A DNA stretch of 64,000 nucleotides from Bacillus velezensis (lineage in GTDB: Bacteria; Bacillota; Bacilli; Bacillales; Bacillaceae), in the NCBI RefSeq assembly GCF_001461825.1, contig NZ_LLZC01000012.1, positions 836,717 to 900,716 on the forward strand. The letters run 5' to 3'. The stretch's first letter is position 1. Every line of letters begins with the position of its first letter. Below are positions 1 through 8,580 of this stretch, piece by piece. A model generated the notes under the pieces. That model did not search any database and had not been told where the DNA came from. It worked only from the letters and a program-made list of their open reading frames with translations. The position numbers were made by a program, and so were the translations under genes.

Positions 1-24
1 AATGATGAAGAAGGATTGAGCTGA
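1..24 (+). CDS. 3' end of an upstream gene, probably yodT (partial)
   Basis: The first 24 bases read as an open frame ending in EGLS and a TGA stop, two bases before the next ATG. In B. subtilis the gene upstream of yodS is yodT, a class III aminotransferase of the same operon. Eight codons cannot identify a protein, so the name rests only on gene order. Confidence 0.3.
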   Translation, partial: NDEEGLS

Positions 25-25
25 T

Positions 26-715
26 ATGTCTATTTTTCATAAAAAAATCGATATTCATGAAGCAATTGCCGATGTCAAGGACGAATCTGTCATTATGTTC
101 GGCGGTTTTGGGGGAGTGGGTTCACCTCCGTCATTAATCGAAGCGATTTTGGAAAGCGGCGTTAAAGAGCTGACCGTCATCTGCAATGATGCCGGATTTC
201 CGGAAATCGGCATCGGCCCGCTTATCGTTCATAAACGGGTAAAAAGGCTGATCGCTTCCCATATCGGCTCAAATCCTGTCGCGGGCAGGCAAATGACTGA
301 CGGAGCGCTTGAGGTGGAATTTTCGCCGCAAGGGACGCTTGCTGAACGGATTCGCGCAGGCGGAGCGGGGCTAGGCGGTATTTTAACTGATATCGGCATT
401 GATAACGCAACCGTTTGTGAAAACAAAGAAACCGTAACGATTGATGGAAAGTCCTATTTAGTTGAAAAAGCGCTGACGGCTGATTTTGCTTTTGTGTCGG
501 CACATACTGCTGATGAATTTGGGAATCTGACGTTTGACAAAACGGCGCGCAACATGAACCCTCTGATGGCTGCGGCGGCCGAAAGAACATTTGCTGAGGC
601 GGCAGAGATTGTGCCTGCCGGCGAACTTGACAGCGAGCATATTGTAACGCCGGGTGTTTTCGTGGAGGGTGTCGTGCAAAGTGAAGGAGTGAAGTGGAGA
701 TGGGCTTGGGAATAG
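26..715 (+). CDS. yodS: CoA-transferase subunit A (YodS)
   Basis: This is the alpha subunit of a family I 3-oxoacid-type CoA-transferase, which moves CoA between acyl-CoA and a carboxylic acid. The 229 residues begin with the glycine-rich GGFGGVGSPP segment (about residues 26-35) that binds CoA in this family. The catalytic glutamate is in subunit B, encoded by the next gene, which overlaps this one; the pair should form a heteromer in the cytoplasm. The ATG is preceded by AAGGATTGAG. With aminomutase, acetyltransferase and deacylase genes downstream, it probably acts in beta-lysine metabolism. The true substrate is unknown. Confidence 0.88.
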   Translation: MSIFHKKIDIHEAIADVKDESVIMFGGFGGVGSPPSLIEAILESGVKELTVICNDAGFPEIGIGPLIVHKRVKRLIASHIGSNPVAGRQMTDGALEVEFSPQGTLAERIRAGGAGLGGILTDIGIDNATVCENKETVTIDGKSYLVEKALTADFAFVSAHTADEFGNLTFDKTARNMNPLMAAAAERTFAEAAEIVPAGELDSEHIVTPGVFVEGVVQSEGVKWRWAWE

Positions 716-1395
716 AGGAAAGAGAGAGTATCGCGAGGCGGGCCGCCAGTGAAGTTACCTCAGGAATGATCGTCAACTTGGGGATCGGCATTCCTTCTTT
801 AGTGCCGAATTTTCTGCCGGACGGCATGGAGGTAATGCTGCAGGCGGAAAACGGCGTCCTGGGGATCGGCGGAAGTCCGGAGCGCGGAGAGGAGGATGAG
901 CTTTTATGCAATGCGGCCGGATTTCCTGTCAGTACAGTTAAGGGTGCTTCCTATTTTGATTCAGCTCTGTCTTTTGCCATGATCAGAAAAGGGCTGATAG
1001 ATATTACCATTTTAGGCGCGCTCCAAGTCAGCAGGACAGGTGATCTCGCCAATTGGCTCGTGCCGGGGAAAAAAGTGCCCGGAATGGGCGGGGCGATGGA
1101 GCTTGCCCAAGGCGCGAAAAAAGTGGTTGTCGTCATGAGCCACACCGATCAGAAAGGCCGGCCGAAGCTGGTCGAAAGCTGTTCATTGCCGCTTACAGCA
1201 GCGGGCTGTGCAGATCTCATCATTACAGAGAAAGCCGTCATCAGCATAGATGATGGGGCTTTTGTTCTTGAGGAACTGCTGAATGGCACGACCATAGACG
1301 ATGTCATTCAAACAACGGATGCCGAAATCAGATTGGGAGAATGTTTTCTTAAAAGGGGGTCTGTCCATGGATCAATTAGAAAAGAAAGTCACTGA
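700..1395 (+). CDS. yodR: CoA-transferase subunit B (YodR)
   Basis: This is the beta subunit partner of YodS. It has the [11 protein letters not shown] segment near residue 25 and the ENGVLGIGG motif near residue 50, whose glutamate is the expected covalent CoA carrier. Two starts are possible: GTG at 694 (4 nt after GAAGGAG) or ATG at 700 (10 nt after it); I chose the ATG, giving 231 residues. The start lies inside the end of yodS and the 3' end overlaps yodQ by 29 nt, so the three genes are likely translationally coupled. Confidence 0.86.
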   Translation: MGLGIEERESIARRAASEVTSGMIVNLGIGIPSLVPNFLPDGMEVMLQAENGVLGIGGSPERGEEDELLCNAAGFPVSTVKGASYFDSALSFAMIRKGLIDITILGALQVSRTGDLANWLVPGKKVPGMGGAMELAQGAKKVVVVMSHTDQKGRPKLVESCSLPLTAAGCADLIITEKAVISIDDGAFVLEELLNGTTIDDVIQTTDAEIRLGECFLKRGSVHGSIRKESH

Positions 1396-2668
1396 GTGGG
1401 CGGAAGAAAACACAGCAAAAGCGGTAAGCTTGCTGAAACGGCTGATCGGGGAAAAAAGCACGTTCGGCCATGAATTTAACGCACAGGCAGTCGTTTTAGA
1501 AAAACTGAGACAGTTTGACATGGATATTGATGTATGGGAGCCGAGTGTCAAACATTTGAAAGAGCATCCTTATTTTGTATCAGAACGCGAAGATTTCCAT
1601 GAAAGCCCGAATATCACAGCCGTAAAGAAAGGGGCCGGGGGCGGAAGATCACTGATACTGAACGGACATATTGATGTTGTCCCGGAAGGAAATCCCGCCG
1701 CATGGACGTATGAACCGTTTACCGCTGTTGAAAAGGACGGCAAAGTTTACGGCCGCGGTTCAACGGATATGAAAGGCGGCAATACAGCCCTCTTGTTTGC
1801 GTTAGAAGCGCTTGAAGCCTGCGGGATTACGTTAAAAGGAGATATCCTGTTTCAAAGTGTCGTAGATGAAGAGTGCGGCGGTGCGGGAACGCTGTCGGCT
1901 GTTATGAGGGGCTACAAGGCTGACGGGGCGCTTATTCCCGAACCGACTAATTTAAAGCTGTTTGTTAAGCAGCAAGGGTCTATGTGGTTCCGCATTACGG
2001 TAAGAGGATTGTCCGCACACGGCGGCACCCGCTATGAAGGGGTGAGTGCCATTGAAAAAAGCCTGCATGTCATCACAGCCCTTAAAGAGCTTGAACACGT
2101 CCGCAACGCCCGTATCACAGACCCGCTTTATCGGGACGTTCCGATTCCGGTTCCCATTAATATCGGCACCGTCCAAGGGGGAACGTGGCCATCATCGGTA
2201 GCTGACCGTGTGGTGATAGAAGGCAGGTGCGGAATAGCGCCGGATGAAACGCCGGAAGCAGTAAAAGAAGAACTGGCAAGCTGGCTGAAAGATTTGGAGT
2301 ACCGGGATGAATGGTTTAAACACCACCCGGCGGAAATAGAATGGTTTGGGGCTCAGTGGCTTCCGAATGATCTCCCGGATGAGCATCCGCTGATTTCCGC
2401 TCTGGAATCTTCTTTTGAGAAAATGAAAGGGGCAAAACCGGTTCGTGAAGCGTCCCCGTGGGGAACGGACGGAGGGCTTTTGCAGCACGCGGGACAGACG
2501 CCGGTCATCGTCTTCGGTCCGGGAGAAGTCAAGGCGGCGCATCAGGCGAATGAATACATTGAAATCCGGGCGTTAATCGATGCCGTCAAAATCATTTCTC
2601 TTTTTATGATGGAATGGTGCGGGGTGGCAGATGGGGGTGACGGAGCTGATAAAGGAACTGAGGGCTGA
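1367..2668 (+). CDS. yodQ: M20 family amidohydrolase / deacylase (YodQ)
   Basis: A 433-residue M20 metallopeptidase of the acetylornithine deacetylase / succinyl-diaminopimelate desuccinylase type. Metal-site motifs are visible: [10 protein letters not shown] (His and Asp), [10 protein letters not shown] (bridging Asp) and [11 protein letters not shown] (catalytic Glu followed by ligand Glu), plus a late HQANE with the C-terminal His. The ATG at 1367 follows AAAAGGGGG at a good distance; earlier in-frame ATGs lie inside yodR without a ribosome site. In this operon it probably hydrolyses an N-acyl lysine or beta-lysine derivative, but the substrate is inferred from context only. Confidence 0.85.
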   Translation: MDQLEKKVTEWAEENTAKAVSLLKRLIGEKSTFGHEFNAQAVVLEKLRQFDMDIDVWEPSVKHLKEHPYFVSEREDFHESPNITAVKKGAGGGRSLILNGHIDVVPEGNPAAWTYEPFTAVEKDGKVYGRGSTDMKGGNTALLFALEALEACGITLKGDILFQSVVDEECGGAGTLSAVMRGYKADGALIPEPTNLKLFVKQQGSMWFRITVRGLSAHGGTRYEGVSAIEKSLHVITALKELEHVRNARITDPLYRDVPIPVPINIGTVQGGTWPSSVADRVVIEGRCGIAPDETPEAVKEELASWLKDLEYRDEWFKHHPAEIEWFGAQWLPNDLPDEHPLISALESSFEKMKGAKPVREASPWGTDGGLLQHAGQTPVIVFGPGEVKAAHQANEYIEIRALIDAVKIISLFMMEWCGVADGGDGADKGTEG

Positions 2669-3503
2669 AAAGGGGGCGGCTGAGATTGATGCAGACCGTT
2701 TCAATGAGCGGCTCAGAGTCATTCGTTATGACGGGCAGATTACGGCGCTTATTCCGGCCGTTTTGGCAGAAGCAAAGCAAGAAGGAGCCCAAAAGGTAAT
2801 TTTCTTTGCTAAGCGCGGCGATGAGCCGGAATTTGTCAAGCATCTTTTTATTGTTGAGGGTGTCATAGACGGGTATTACAACGGGCATGAGGCTGTTGTG
2901 ATGGTGCGCTATTTATCAGAGGAACGGAGACGGTCAGATTCATATGTATCAGAAGATTCGACTGTTGACCGTTTATATGAGACACCGCAGCGGGGACTGA
3001 CTCAGACTGAAAGCGCGCTGATGTTCAGAAAAGCGGACGAAGATGATGCAGACCGCTTATCGCACTTATATAAACATGTTTTTCTTACCTATCCGACTCC
3101 TGTCTTTAATCCCCTTTATATTAAAAAAACAATGAGAGAAAACACCATCTATTATGCCGCATTTGATCAGGATCGTCTCATTGGGGCGGCAAGCGCAGAT
3201 ATCAATCCGGTATTGGGGCACGCTGAAATGACCGATTGCGCGGTTCTGTCAGATTACAGGGGGAACTCCGTAACAGCACACTTGTTTAAAGCGTTGGAGC
3301 AGGAACTCGCTGGCCGGGGAATCATTCATCTTTTTTCCTTGGCCCGTGCAGCGTCTTACGGGATGAATGCCGTTTTGTACCATGCGGGATACGGCTACAG
3401 AGGCAGGCTTGTGAACAACTGCCGCATTTCAGAAGGGCTCGAAAATATGAATATATGGTGCAAGACTTTACGTTTGGCCATTCATAAGGAGGAATTCGTT
3501 TGA
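2631..3503 (+). CDS. yodP: beta-lysine N-acetyltransferase, GNAT family (YodP/AblB-like)
   Basis: A 290-residue protein whose second half (about residues 125-280) is a GNAT acetyltransferase domain starting at [18 protein letters not shown]; the first half is the AblB-type N-terminal domain. Paired with lysine 2,3-aminomutase, this family makes N-epsilon-acetyl-beta-lysine, a compatible solute in archaea and some bacteria. The gene starts 38 nt inside yodQ and ends in a TTGA overlap with kamA, so expression is tightly coupled. Whether the product is an osmolyte or a breakdown intermediate here is open, since a deacylase and a CoA-transferase share the operon. Confidence 0.85.
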   Translation: MGVTELIKELRAEKGAAEIDADRFNERLRVIRYDGQITALIPAVLAEAKQEGAQKVIFFAKRGDEPEFVKHLFIVEGVIDGYYNGHEAVVMVRYLSEERRRSDSYVSEDSTVDRLYETPQRGLTQTESALMFRKADEDDADRLSHLYKHVFLTYPTPVFNPLYIKKTMRENTIYYAAFDQDRLIGAASADINPVLGHAEMTDCAVLSDYRGNSVTAHLFKALEQELAGRGIIHLFSLARAASYGMNAVLYHAGYGYRGRLVNNCRISEGLENMNIWCKTLRLAIHKEEFV

Positions 3504-4921
3504 CAAACAAATGGTTTCAGCCAAAGCGTCATTGGAAGGAGATTGAATTGTGGAAAGATGTGCCGGAAGAAAAGTGGAATGATTGGCTGTGGCAGCTCAC
3601 CCATACTGTAAGAACCGTCGATGACCTGAAAAAAGTCATTCATTTGACCGAAGAGGAAGAAGAAGGCGTCAGGATATCTGTAAAAACTATTCCCCTGAAC
3701 ATTACGCCTTATTATGCTTCTTTAATGGATCCCGATAACCCGAGATGTCCGATCCGCATGCAGTCCGTGCCGCTGTCAGAAGAAATGCACAAAACGAAAT
3801 ATGACCTTGAAGATCCGCTGTTTGAAGATGAAGATTCACCGGTTCCCGGTCTTACGCACCGCTATCCCGACCGCGTTCTTTTTCTGGTGACAAATCAATG
3901 CTCGATGTATTGCCGATACTGCACCAGAAGGCGTTTTTCCGGACAGATCGGAATGGGGGTGCCGAAAAAACAGCTTGATGCGGCAATCGCTTACATCCGG
4001 GAAACGCCGGAAATCCGTGACTGCCTGATTTCCGGCGGAGACGGGCTTTTAATCAACGATCAGATTCTGGAATATATTTTGAAAAACCTGCGTGACATTC
4101 CCCACCTTGAAATTATCCGGATCGGAACGAGAGCACCCGTCGTATTTCCGCAGCGGATAACAGATAACCTTTGTCAGATTTTGAAAAAATATCATCCGGT
4201 CTGGCTGAACACTCATTTTAATACGAGCATCGAACTGACGGAAGAATCGGTTGCGGCGTGTGAAAAGCTCGTTAACGCAGGTGTTCCGGTCGGTAACCAG
4301 GCCGTTATTTTAGCAGGCATTAACGATTCGGTGCCGATTATGAAAAAACTCATGCATGATTTAGTGAAAATCCGCGTGCGTCCGTATTATATTTATCAAT
4401 GTGATTTGTCAGAGGGAATCGGCCATTTCAGAGCGCCTGTGTCGAAAGGGCTGGAAATCATTGAAGGACTGAGGGGCCACACAACGGGCTTTGCCGTGCC
4501 GACCTTTGTCGTCGACGCCCCGGGCGGAGGCGGTAAAATCGCCCTGCAGCCGAACTACTTGCTCTCCCAAAGTCCGGAGAAAGTTGTGATCAGAAACTTC
4601 GAAGGGGTGATTACATCTTATCCCGAGCCGGAAAACTATATCCCGAATCAAGCCGACGACTATTTTGAATCTGTTTTTCCGGGAACGATGGCTAAACAAG
4701 AGCCGGTCGGACTGAGCGCCATTTTCGCGGACAAAGAGGTTTCGTTCACACCGGAAAATGTATCGAGGATCGACAGGAGGAAAACGTTTACATCAAACCC
4801 TGATCATGAAACGCTGAAAGACCGCAGGGAAAAGAGAGATGAATTGAAAGAAAAGAAATTTATTGCACAGCAAAAGAAAGAGCAAAAAGCAGGATCGGAA
4901 GTCGGAGGTGAATCGCCGTGA
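3500..4921 (+). CDS. kamA: L-lysine 2,3-aminomutase
   Basis: A radical SAM, PLP-dependent enzyme that converts L-lysine to L-beta-lysine. The CxxxCxxC cluster motif is at Cys134, Cys138 and Cys141 (CSMYCRYC), followed by TRRR. The later DAPGGGGK segment is where this family places its PLP lysine. The length of 473 fits the family; the basic, Lys/Glu-rich tail (from about 435) is typical of the Bacillus enzyme. The start is TTG at 3500, overlapping the yodP stop as TTGA, with AAGGAGGA at 3486-3493. The B. subtilis operon is, as I recall, expressed under sigma-E in the mother cell; I did not find the promoter in this window. Confidence 0.95.
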   Translation: MTNKWFQPKRHWKEIELWKDVPEEKWNDWLWQLTHTVRTVDDLKKVIHLTEEEEEGVRISVKTIPLNITPYYASLMDPDNPRCPIRMQSVPLSEEMHKTKYDLEDPLFEDEDSPVPGLTHRYPDRVLFLVTNQCSMYCRYCTRRRFSGQIGMGVPKKQLDAAIAYIRETPEIRDCLISGGDGLLINDQILEYILKNLRDIPHLEIIRIGTRAPVVFPQRITDNLCQILKKYHPVWLNTHFNTSIELTEESVAACEKLVNAGVPVGNQAVILAGINDSVPIMKKLMHDLVKIRVRPYYIYQCDLSEGIGHFRAPVSKGLEIIEGLRGHTTGFAVPTFVVDAPGGGGKIALQPNYLLSQSPEKVVIRNFEGVITSYPEPENYIPNQADDYFESVFPGTMAKQEPVGLSAIFADKEVSFTPENVSRIDRRKTFTSNPDHETLKDRREKRDELKEKKFIAQQKKEQKAGSEVGGESP

Positions 4922-5196
4922 AGCCATGCGAGTGGTGCGGCAATCAGAAGGCGTCAGCTTGTCAGGCGGCTGTGTACTGGGAGCTTCCTGACGGTACGAG
5001 GGCCATAGAAATTACAGAAACACCTGCATTCGCCTGTTCCTCCTGCGGTATGACTTATCAGGAGGAAGCGGTCATAGCAGAAATCGAAAATCAGCTCTTT
5101 TTAGTCAATGCAAAAAAATTACCGGAAACACTCACATATCAAGAGCTGATGGAGACAGAACGGATCTTGAAACGGAATTATTTTGACTTCTCCTAG
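4918..5196 (+). CDS. yokU: small zinc-finger-like protein YokU
   Basis: A 92-residue YokU-family protein starting with GTG at 4918, overlapping the kamA stop. Two CxxC pairs are visible (CEWC at residues 4-7 and CSSC near residue 40), consistent with one bound zinc, followed by a helical tail (EENQL...TERILK). The same YgiT/MqsA-type zinc-ribbon layout occurs in antitoxin-like proteins, but no toxin partner is visible here. The overlap makes it the last gene of the beta-lysine operon; its function is unknown. Confidence 0.8.
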   Translation: MKPCEWCGNQKASACQAAVYWELPDGTRAIEITETPAFACSSCGMTYQEEAVIAEIENQLFLVNAKKLPETLTYQELMETERILKRNYFDFS

Positions 5197-5200
5197 TCTT

Positions 5201-5247
5201 CTTTTGTTGTAATTTCACACTTGAATTGTATAATAGTACAACAAAAG
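5201..5247 (+). promoter_or_regulatory. yozE promoter framed by a perfect 11-bp inverted repeat
   Basis: A -35 TTGTAA (5207-5212), 16-bp spacer and consensus -10 TATAAT (5229-5234) precede yozE. CTTTTGTTGTA (5201-5211) and TACAACAAAAG (5237-5247) are perfect inverted arms, 25 bp apart. The left arm covers the -35 and the right arm covers the expected transcription start, which is the layout of a repressor operator. The binding protein is unknown. Confidence 0.65.
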
Positions 5248-5270
5248 ACAGTCATCAGGAGGGGAAACCC

Positions 5271-5495
5271 ATGAAATCCTTTTATCACTATTTGATGAAA
5301 TACAGGCATCCCAAACCGCAGGACGCAATCAGCCGGTTTGCGAATCAGGCATACGAAGATCACGGCTTTCCGAAAACGTCAAGCGATTATCACGAGCTCA
5401 GTTCTTATTTAGAACTGAGCGCCGACTATTTAGAAACGATGGCGACATTTGATGAAGCTTGGGAAAAATATGAGACCGAGGTGCATCACGCCTGA
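5271..5495 (+). CDS. yozE: UPF0346 family protein YozE
   Basis: A 74-residue cytoplasmic protein of the YozE/UPF0346 family, recognised by the start MKSFYHYLMKYRHPKP and the aromatic, helical body. The ATG at 5271 follows AGGAGGGG; the frame is open further upstream but has no ribosome site there and would cross the promoter. No biochemical role is established for the family. It is transcribed alone from the promoter at 5207-5234 and ends at a strong terminator. Confidence 0.9.
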   Translation: MKSFYHYLMKYRHPKPQDAISRFANQAYEDHGFPKTSSDYHELSSYLELSADYLETMATFDEAWEKYETEVHHA

Positions 5496-5499
5496 CGAA

Positions 5500-5525
5500 A
5501 AACCGCACATTGTGCGGTTTTTTTC
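5500..5525 (+). terminator. terminator after yozE
   Basis: AAACCGCA / TGCGGTTT hairpin with a very small loop, followed by TTTTTTC. Confidence 0.85.
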
Positions 5526-6223
5526 TGTTGAAATCACTCGCTTATGAGGTGCCGTATGATCAAATCCCGCAACGCCGTCCGTTTTGATCAGCACGTAAAC
5601 AAATCTTCCTGACGGCACGTATCTTAAGGCAGTAGAATGTATAGCTGCAGAGTTCACCGGATCAGGCCTGCTGCCGGTGGGGTCCCGTGTAAGGAGCCTC
5701 TTTTCACGGAGAAATAATCAAACATTTAAATGAAGTGATTAGGTAAGACTGATGAGCCACTGACGTTTGGACGGAAAAGGGATTTTATGTGACAAGGTTG
5801 AAGCGGATTGAAGTTGTGCCTTCATTGAAAGCCGAAATGAGTTTGGTTCTTCATGATACACAAGCCATTGCAAATATGCAGCCGGAATGGGAGTTCCATA
5901 CTCCTACGAATCTTGAACATCACGGCGGTGTGTCAACATGCCTTCGGGCCGGGTATTTTCCTTTGCGTCATAGAGAAAAAAACAAAAACTCATAAAAAAT
6001 AGAAGCTTTTTGTCTCAGCATTGTTACTGCTCATTCGATCGAGAGCGGAATGTCATCGGACGCTTCTGTTTACGATAAGTGAAAAAACGCACAAGCATGT
6101 TGCGGTTTTTGACATTTTGAACAGGTGCAGAAATAGATATTTCCTGTGGTTTTCATGCCCATGCGAAATTATGGCGGCCGGCATACGATAGCGTATGACA
6201 GTCCGCGGCAAGGGGGAGACAGC
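5526..6223. other. gene-poor stretch between yozE and yodN
   Basis: About 0.7 kb with no recognisable gene. It contains one possible short CDS (5789-5995), a short imperfect repeat CCGTG...CACGG near 5687-5719, and an imperfect hairpin followed by a T-run near 6080-6112. On the minus strand around 5540-5657 there is an open stretch resembling a protein fragment without a start or ribosome site. It looks like an eroded gene or former insertion site. Confidence 0.5.
5789..5995 (+). CDS. possible 68-residue orphan protein
   Basis: A GTG-started frame with an acceptable AAAAGGGATTTTAT spacing upstream encodes 68 residues. I do not recognise the product. It has no membrane segment or signal peptide, one cysteine, and a basic end (HREKNKNS). 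Codon choice is not clearly Bacillus-like, and no promoter is evident, so it may be a decayed fragment rather than a gene. Confidence 0.3.
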   Translation: MTRLKRIEVVPSLKAEMSLVLHDTQAIANMQPEWEFHTPTNLEHHGGVSTCLRAGYFPLRHREKNKNS

Positions 6224-6904
6224 ATGAAGCCAGATAAACCGAAATTTCAAGTGGGAGACATCGTGGTCGTCGTGATGTACGGAACCGTCGGCACCATTAC
6301 GAAGGTTCATCAAATTGATAAACATTATCTTTACGAAGTCAATCATAATGAAGTGCTTTATTTTGAATCGTCCATCCAGCTTTATAAAGATTATGAGGGC
6401 GTGATCGTCGATATGGAGAAATTGGATATTGAATATGAATTTCTGATCGGCGACGTCGTATATGTAAAGGACTACGGAAAGGAATTATTCCGTGTCATCG
6501 GCCACAGAACTGAAATATGGAGATATTTAGAGGATGGCTGGGAGGATATTATTTATGAGCTGACTCGGCTGAAAGACGGAGAGTGGCTTGAAACGGAGGA
6601 AGAGGATCTCACGCTGGTTCTGAGAAAATATGAAATGGATCAGTTTGTGCATCAGCTGCTGTTTGTCCACTATGTTGGGGAAGCATCTCATGAGATCGGC
6701 GAGGATACCGTCGCGTCTGCTCTTCTTCAGTTTGAAGGCGATGCTGATGATCCCGATACCCTGCATGTGCTGGCGGTATCGATTGTAGATGAGCTGCTTG
6801 ATATTTATAACGATTATAAGATTCTTTATCATTTGTTCGGTGACGAAGAATATAAAGATATGATGAATTTTGTGCTGGAAAGCCTGCGGGAGCATTTCAG
6901 CTAG
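6224..6904 (+). CDS. yodN: conserved protein YodN
   Basis: A 226-residue, strongly acidic cytoplasmic protein. The first part (about residues 1-125) has two similar beta-rich segments, each with a VGDIV/IGDVV motif followed by a turn and a tyrosine-rich strand, suggesting an internal duplication. The remainder is mainly helical and ends in ESLREHFS. The ATG at 6224 follows AAGGGGGAG. Position between yozE and yozD matches yodN of B. subtilis. Function is unknown. The TAG stop shares the CTAG tetramer with the stop of the opposing small gene. Confidence 0.75.
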   Translation: MKPDKPKFQVGDIVVVVMYGTVGTITKVHQIDKHYLYEVNHNEVLYFESSIQLYKDYEGVIVDMEKLDIEYEFLIGDVVYVKDYGKELFRVIGHRTEIWRYLEDGWEDIIYELTRLKDGEWLETEEEDLTLVLRKYEMDQFVHQLLFVHYVGEASHEIGEDTVASALLQFEGDADDPDTLHVLAVSIVDELLDIYNDYKILYHLFGDEEYKDMMNFVLESLREHFS

Positions 6905-7044
6905 CCGGCAAAAAAACGGACGGTGACATATAAAAACCAGGGCAGACAGCCGGCAAAGATTACAAACGACATTCCTTTCAGTACTTTTTCCAATACGATA
7001 TCAAATCCATCTCCGTCCAAAAAAGCCATCATTTTCGTCATCAT
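6901..7044 (-). CDS. 47-residue single-pass membrane protein
   Basis: Reads from a double ATG (7044 and 7041) preceded by GGAGGGAG, so the 47-residue version beginning MMTKMMAFLDGDGF is preferred over a longer frame. Residues about 23-45 form one membrane helix (MSFVIFAGCLPWFLYVTVRFF). A small gene at this place exists in B. subtilis (possibly yoyD), but I am not sure of the name. It converges with yodN and overlaps it by four bases. Function unknown. Confidence 0.6.
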   Translation of the reverse strand: MMTKMMAFLDGDGFDIVLEKVLKGMSFVIFAGCLPWFLYVTVRFFAG

Positions 7045-7161
7045 CTTTTCTCCCTCCGGGGCTTGTTTTTTAAAAGTATATGAGCGGACAAAACGTTTAG
7101 AACTTTCGGGTATAATTTGAACGGTTTTTTCATAAAACATAAAAAAGGAGGCGGTGTTTGC

Positions 7162-7335
7162 ATGAAAGAAATAGATCTTGTGATTGACACAGAAGAAATA
7201 GCTGATTATTTTTACAGTCAGCTTGCTATGCGCGGGTACATACCGAGTGAAGAGGAAATCTTCGAAATAGCCGACATCACCTTTGATTATTTATTAGAAA
7301 AATGTATGATAGACGAAGAGCTTGATGAAGACTGA
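7162..7335 (+). CDS. yozD: small acidic protein YozD
   Basis: A 57-residue, very acidic protein (start MKEIDLVIDTEEIADYF, tail DEELDED) of the YozD family found in Bacillus. The ATG at 7162 lies behind a strong AAAAAAGGAGG site at 7141-7151; an upstream TATAAT is visible near 7109. It is followed by a terminator. No function is known. Confidence 0.8.
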   Translation: MKEIDLVIDTEEIADYFYSQLAMRGYIPSEEEIFEIADITFDYLLEKCMIDEELDED

Positions 7336-7342
7336 AACTGCG

Positions 7343-7372
7343 GAACCGAAGTGAAAAAGCTTCGGTTTTTTC
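7343..7372 (+). terminator. terminator after yozD
   Basis: ACCGAAG / CTTCGGT hairpin followed by six T. Confidence 0.8.
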
Positions 7373-7408
7373 AATCGGCTCGGGAGAATGAAACATGGGG
7401 GGAAAACG

Positions 7409-8020
7409 TTGTACAAGCCAGCAAGTCTTTTCGCATTGTTTATTCTGCTCGCAGCAGCGATCCGGATAGAAGCCGTCCGGGCTTTTGATGAGCGTGTGAT
7501 AGAAGCGGCTGTCAGGATCAGGGCTGCCTGGCTGAATGAATTGATGTTATGGATAACGGAGCTCGGCACGACCGCGGTGCTTTTACCGCTTCTTCTTTTG
7601 ACAGGCGCGGCTCTGTATATGTACAAAAAAACGCCGGATGTTGTTTTTTTGCCGCTTCTCTTTCTCATTGAACGGATTGTAAACATAAAAATAAAAGAAT
7701 TGATTGAAAGAGCCAGACCCGCTTTTGAACCGCTCGTCCATGAAACCTCATACAGTTTTCCGAGCGGCCACTCCATGAATTCGGCAGTGATGTATCCCGT
7801 CATCGCTTACTTTTTGATTAAGCATGTTCCGTTTTTTACGAAAAGAAAACGGGCCGTCACCGTCTTTACCGGAGTTCTCGTCATTCTGATCGGACTCAGC
7901 AGAATTTATTTAGGCGCGCATTTTCCGACGGATGTCCTTGCCGGATTCAGTCTCGGACTTTGCCTCGTTTCGCTTTTTGCGCTCTTTGACGAAAAGTATC
8001 ATCCGTTTCGACAAAAATAG
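7409..8020 (+). CDS. yodM: PAP2-type lipid phosphatase YodM
   Basis: An integral membrane phosphatase of the PAP2 superfamily. All three signature motifs are visible: KELIERARP, PSGH (in SFPSGHSMNSA) and SRIYLGAHFPTD, so the active site appears intact. About five or six hydrophobic helices are present. I chose TTG at 7409 (203 residues) because GGGGGG sits 6 nt upstream, while the ATG at 7388 has GGGAG only 1 nt away. The B. subtilis homologue has been linked to phosphatidylglycerophosphate dephosphorylation; undecaprenyl pyrophosphate is another possible substrate. Confidence 0.85.
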   Translation: MYKPASLFALFILLAAAIRIEAVRAFDERVIEAAVRIRAAWLNELMLWITELGTTAVLLPLLLLTGAALYMYKKTPDVVFLPLLFLIERIVNIKIKELIERARPAFEPLVHETSYSFPSGHSMNSAVMYPVIAYFLIKHVPFFTKRKRAVTVFTGVLVILIGLSRIYLGAHFPTDVLAGFSLGLCLVSLFALFDEKYHPFRQK

Positions 8021-8079
8021 AGACAGGAAAAATGAGAAAAAACGCTAATACTATTAAGAAATAAGAGGGAGGGATCTTG

Positions 8080-8400
8080 ATGCTGTTATCGCTGCCCGTG
8101 TTTAAAAAAAAGACTTGCGCCTATGATGTGACGATTTTTCAAACACCCCGCTACGGCGAGAAAAAGGGATACAGGGTCGTCTATCGGACAGAGCTGGCCG
8201 CTGACAATCATCAAGACGCACTGGAAAGGGCATTTTCTGTTTTTAATGTGCCTGATACGGTCCCAAACGACTATCAAGCCAGATTCATAGCGACCGGAGA
8301 TGTCATACTCATAGACGAAGGAAGAAAAGGAAAGACCTATTACAGGCTTAACCCTGCGGGATGGAGCAAAATTAACCGGCTGCTCGTCCAGCCGAGGTAA
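8080..8400 (+). CDS. yodL: YodL, shape-modifying protein
   Basis: A 106-residue soluble protein of the YodL family (N-terminal LLSLPVFKKKTCAYDVTIFQTPRYG). The start is ATG at 8080, 5 nt after GAGGGAGGGA, rather than the TTG one codon earlier. In B. subtilis, overexpressed YodL alters cell width, and suppressor mutations map to mreB, so it is thought to act on the MreB cytoskeleton. It follows yodM by 59 nt. Confidence 0.82.
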   Translation: MLLSLPVFKKKTCAYDVTIFQTPRYGEKKGYRVVYRTELAADNHQDALERAFSVFNVPDTVPNDYQARFIATGDVILIDEGRKGKTYYRLNPAGWSKINRLLVQPR

Positions 8401-8406
8401 GACGGG

Positions 8407-8428
8407 GCCGGCTGAATCTTCAGCCGGC
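8407..8428. repeat. perfect 10-bp inverted repeat after yodL
   Basis: GCCGGCTGAA and TTCAGCCGGC are separated by two bases. There is no clear T-run on either side, so it may be a weak terminator or processing hairpin for the facing yodL and the small gene at 8455-8580. Confidence 0.5.
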
Positions 8429-8454
8429 TTCCGTATTGTCTGGGAAAGACAGTG

Positions 8455-8580
8455 TTAAGGCTTCCGTTTAGCGGCGGAATGCTCTTTTCCATGCGCTTCA
8501 TCAGCTGCAATGACGTCTGAAACGGGCACATGATTGTTCTTTTTCTGGCCGGTCACCCGGTTGCGCTGTTTTTTGCCCAT
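8455..8580 (-). CDS. 41-residue basic small protein
   Basis: An ATG at 8580 behind AAAGGAGTG opens a 41-codon frame starting MGKKQRNRVTGQKKNN and ending AAKRKP. It is highly basic and hydrophilic with no membrane segment, in the style of small spore or nucleic-acid-binding proteins. The strong ribosome site and clean frame support a real gene. I do not recognise the family with certainty. It is divergent from deoD, whose promoter should lie around 8600-8690. Confidence 0.6.
   Translation of the reverse strand: MGKKQRNRVTGQKKNNHVPVSDVIAADEAHGKEHSAAKRKP

Noticed and set aside
222..911. Long open frame on the minus strand
   Set aside because: Lies wholly opposite yodS and yodR, has no ribosome site and no recognisable protein features.
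5748..5785. CTGATGAG ... GAAA pattern resembling a hammerhead ribozyme core
   Set aside because: Stem II pairs only about three bases, an extra G precedes GAAA, and the flanks do not form stems I and III.
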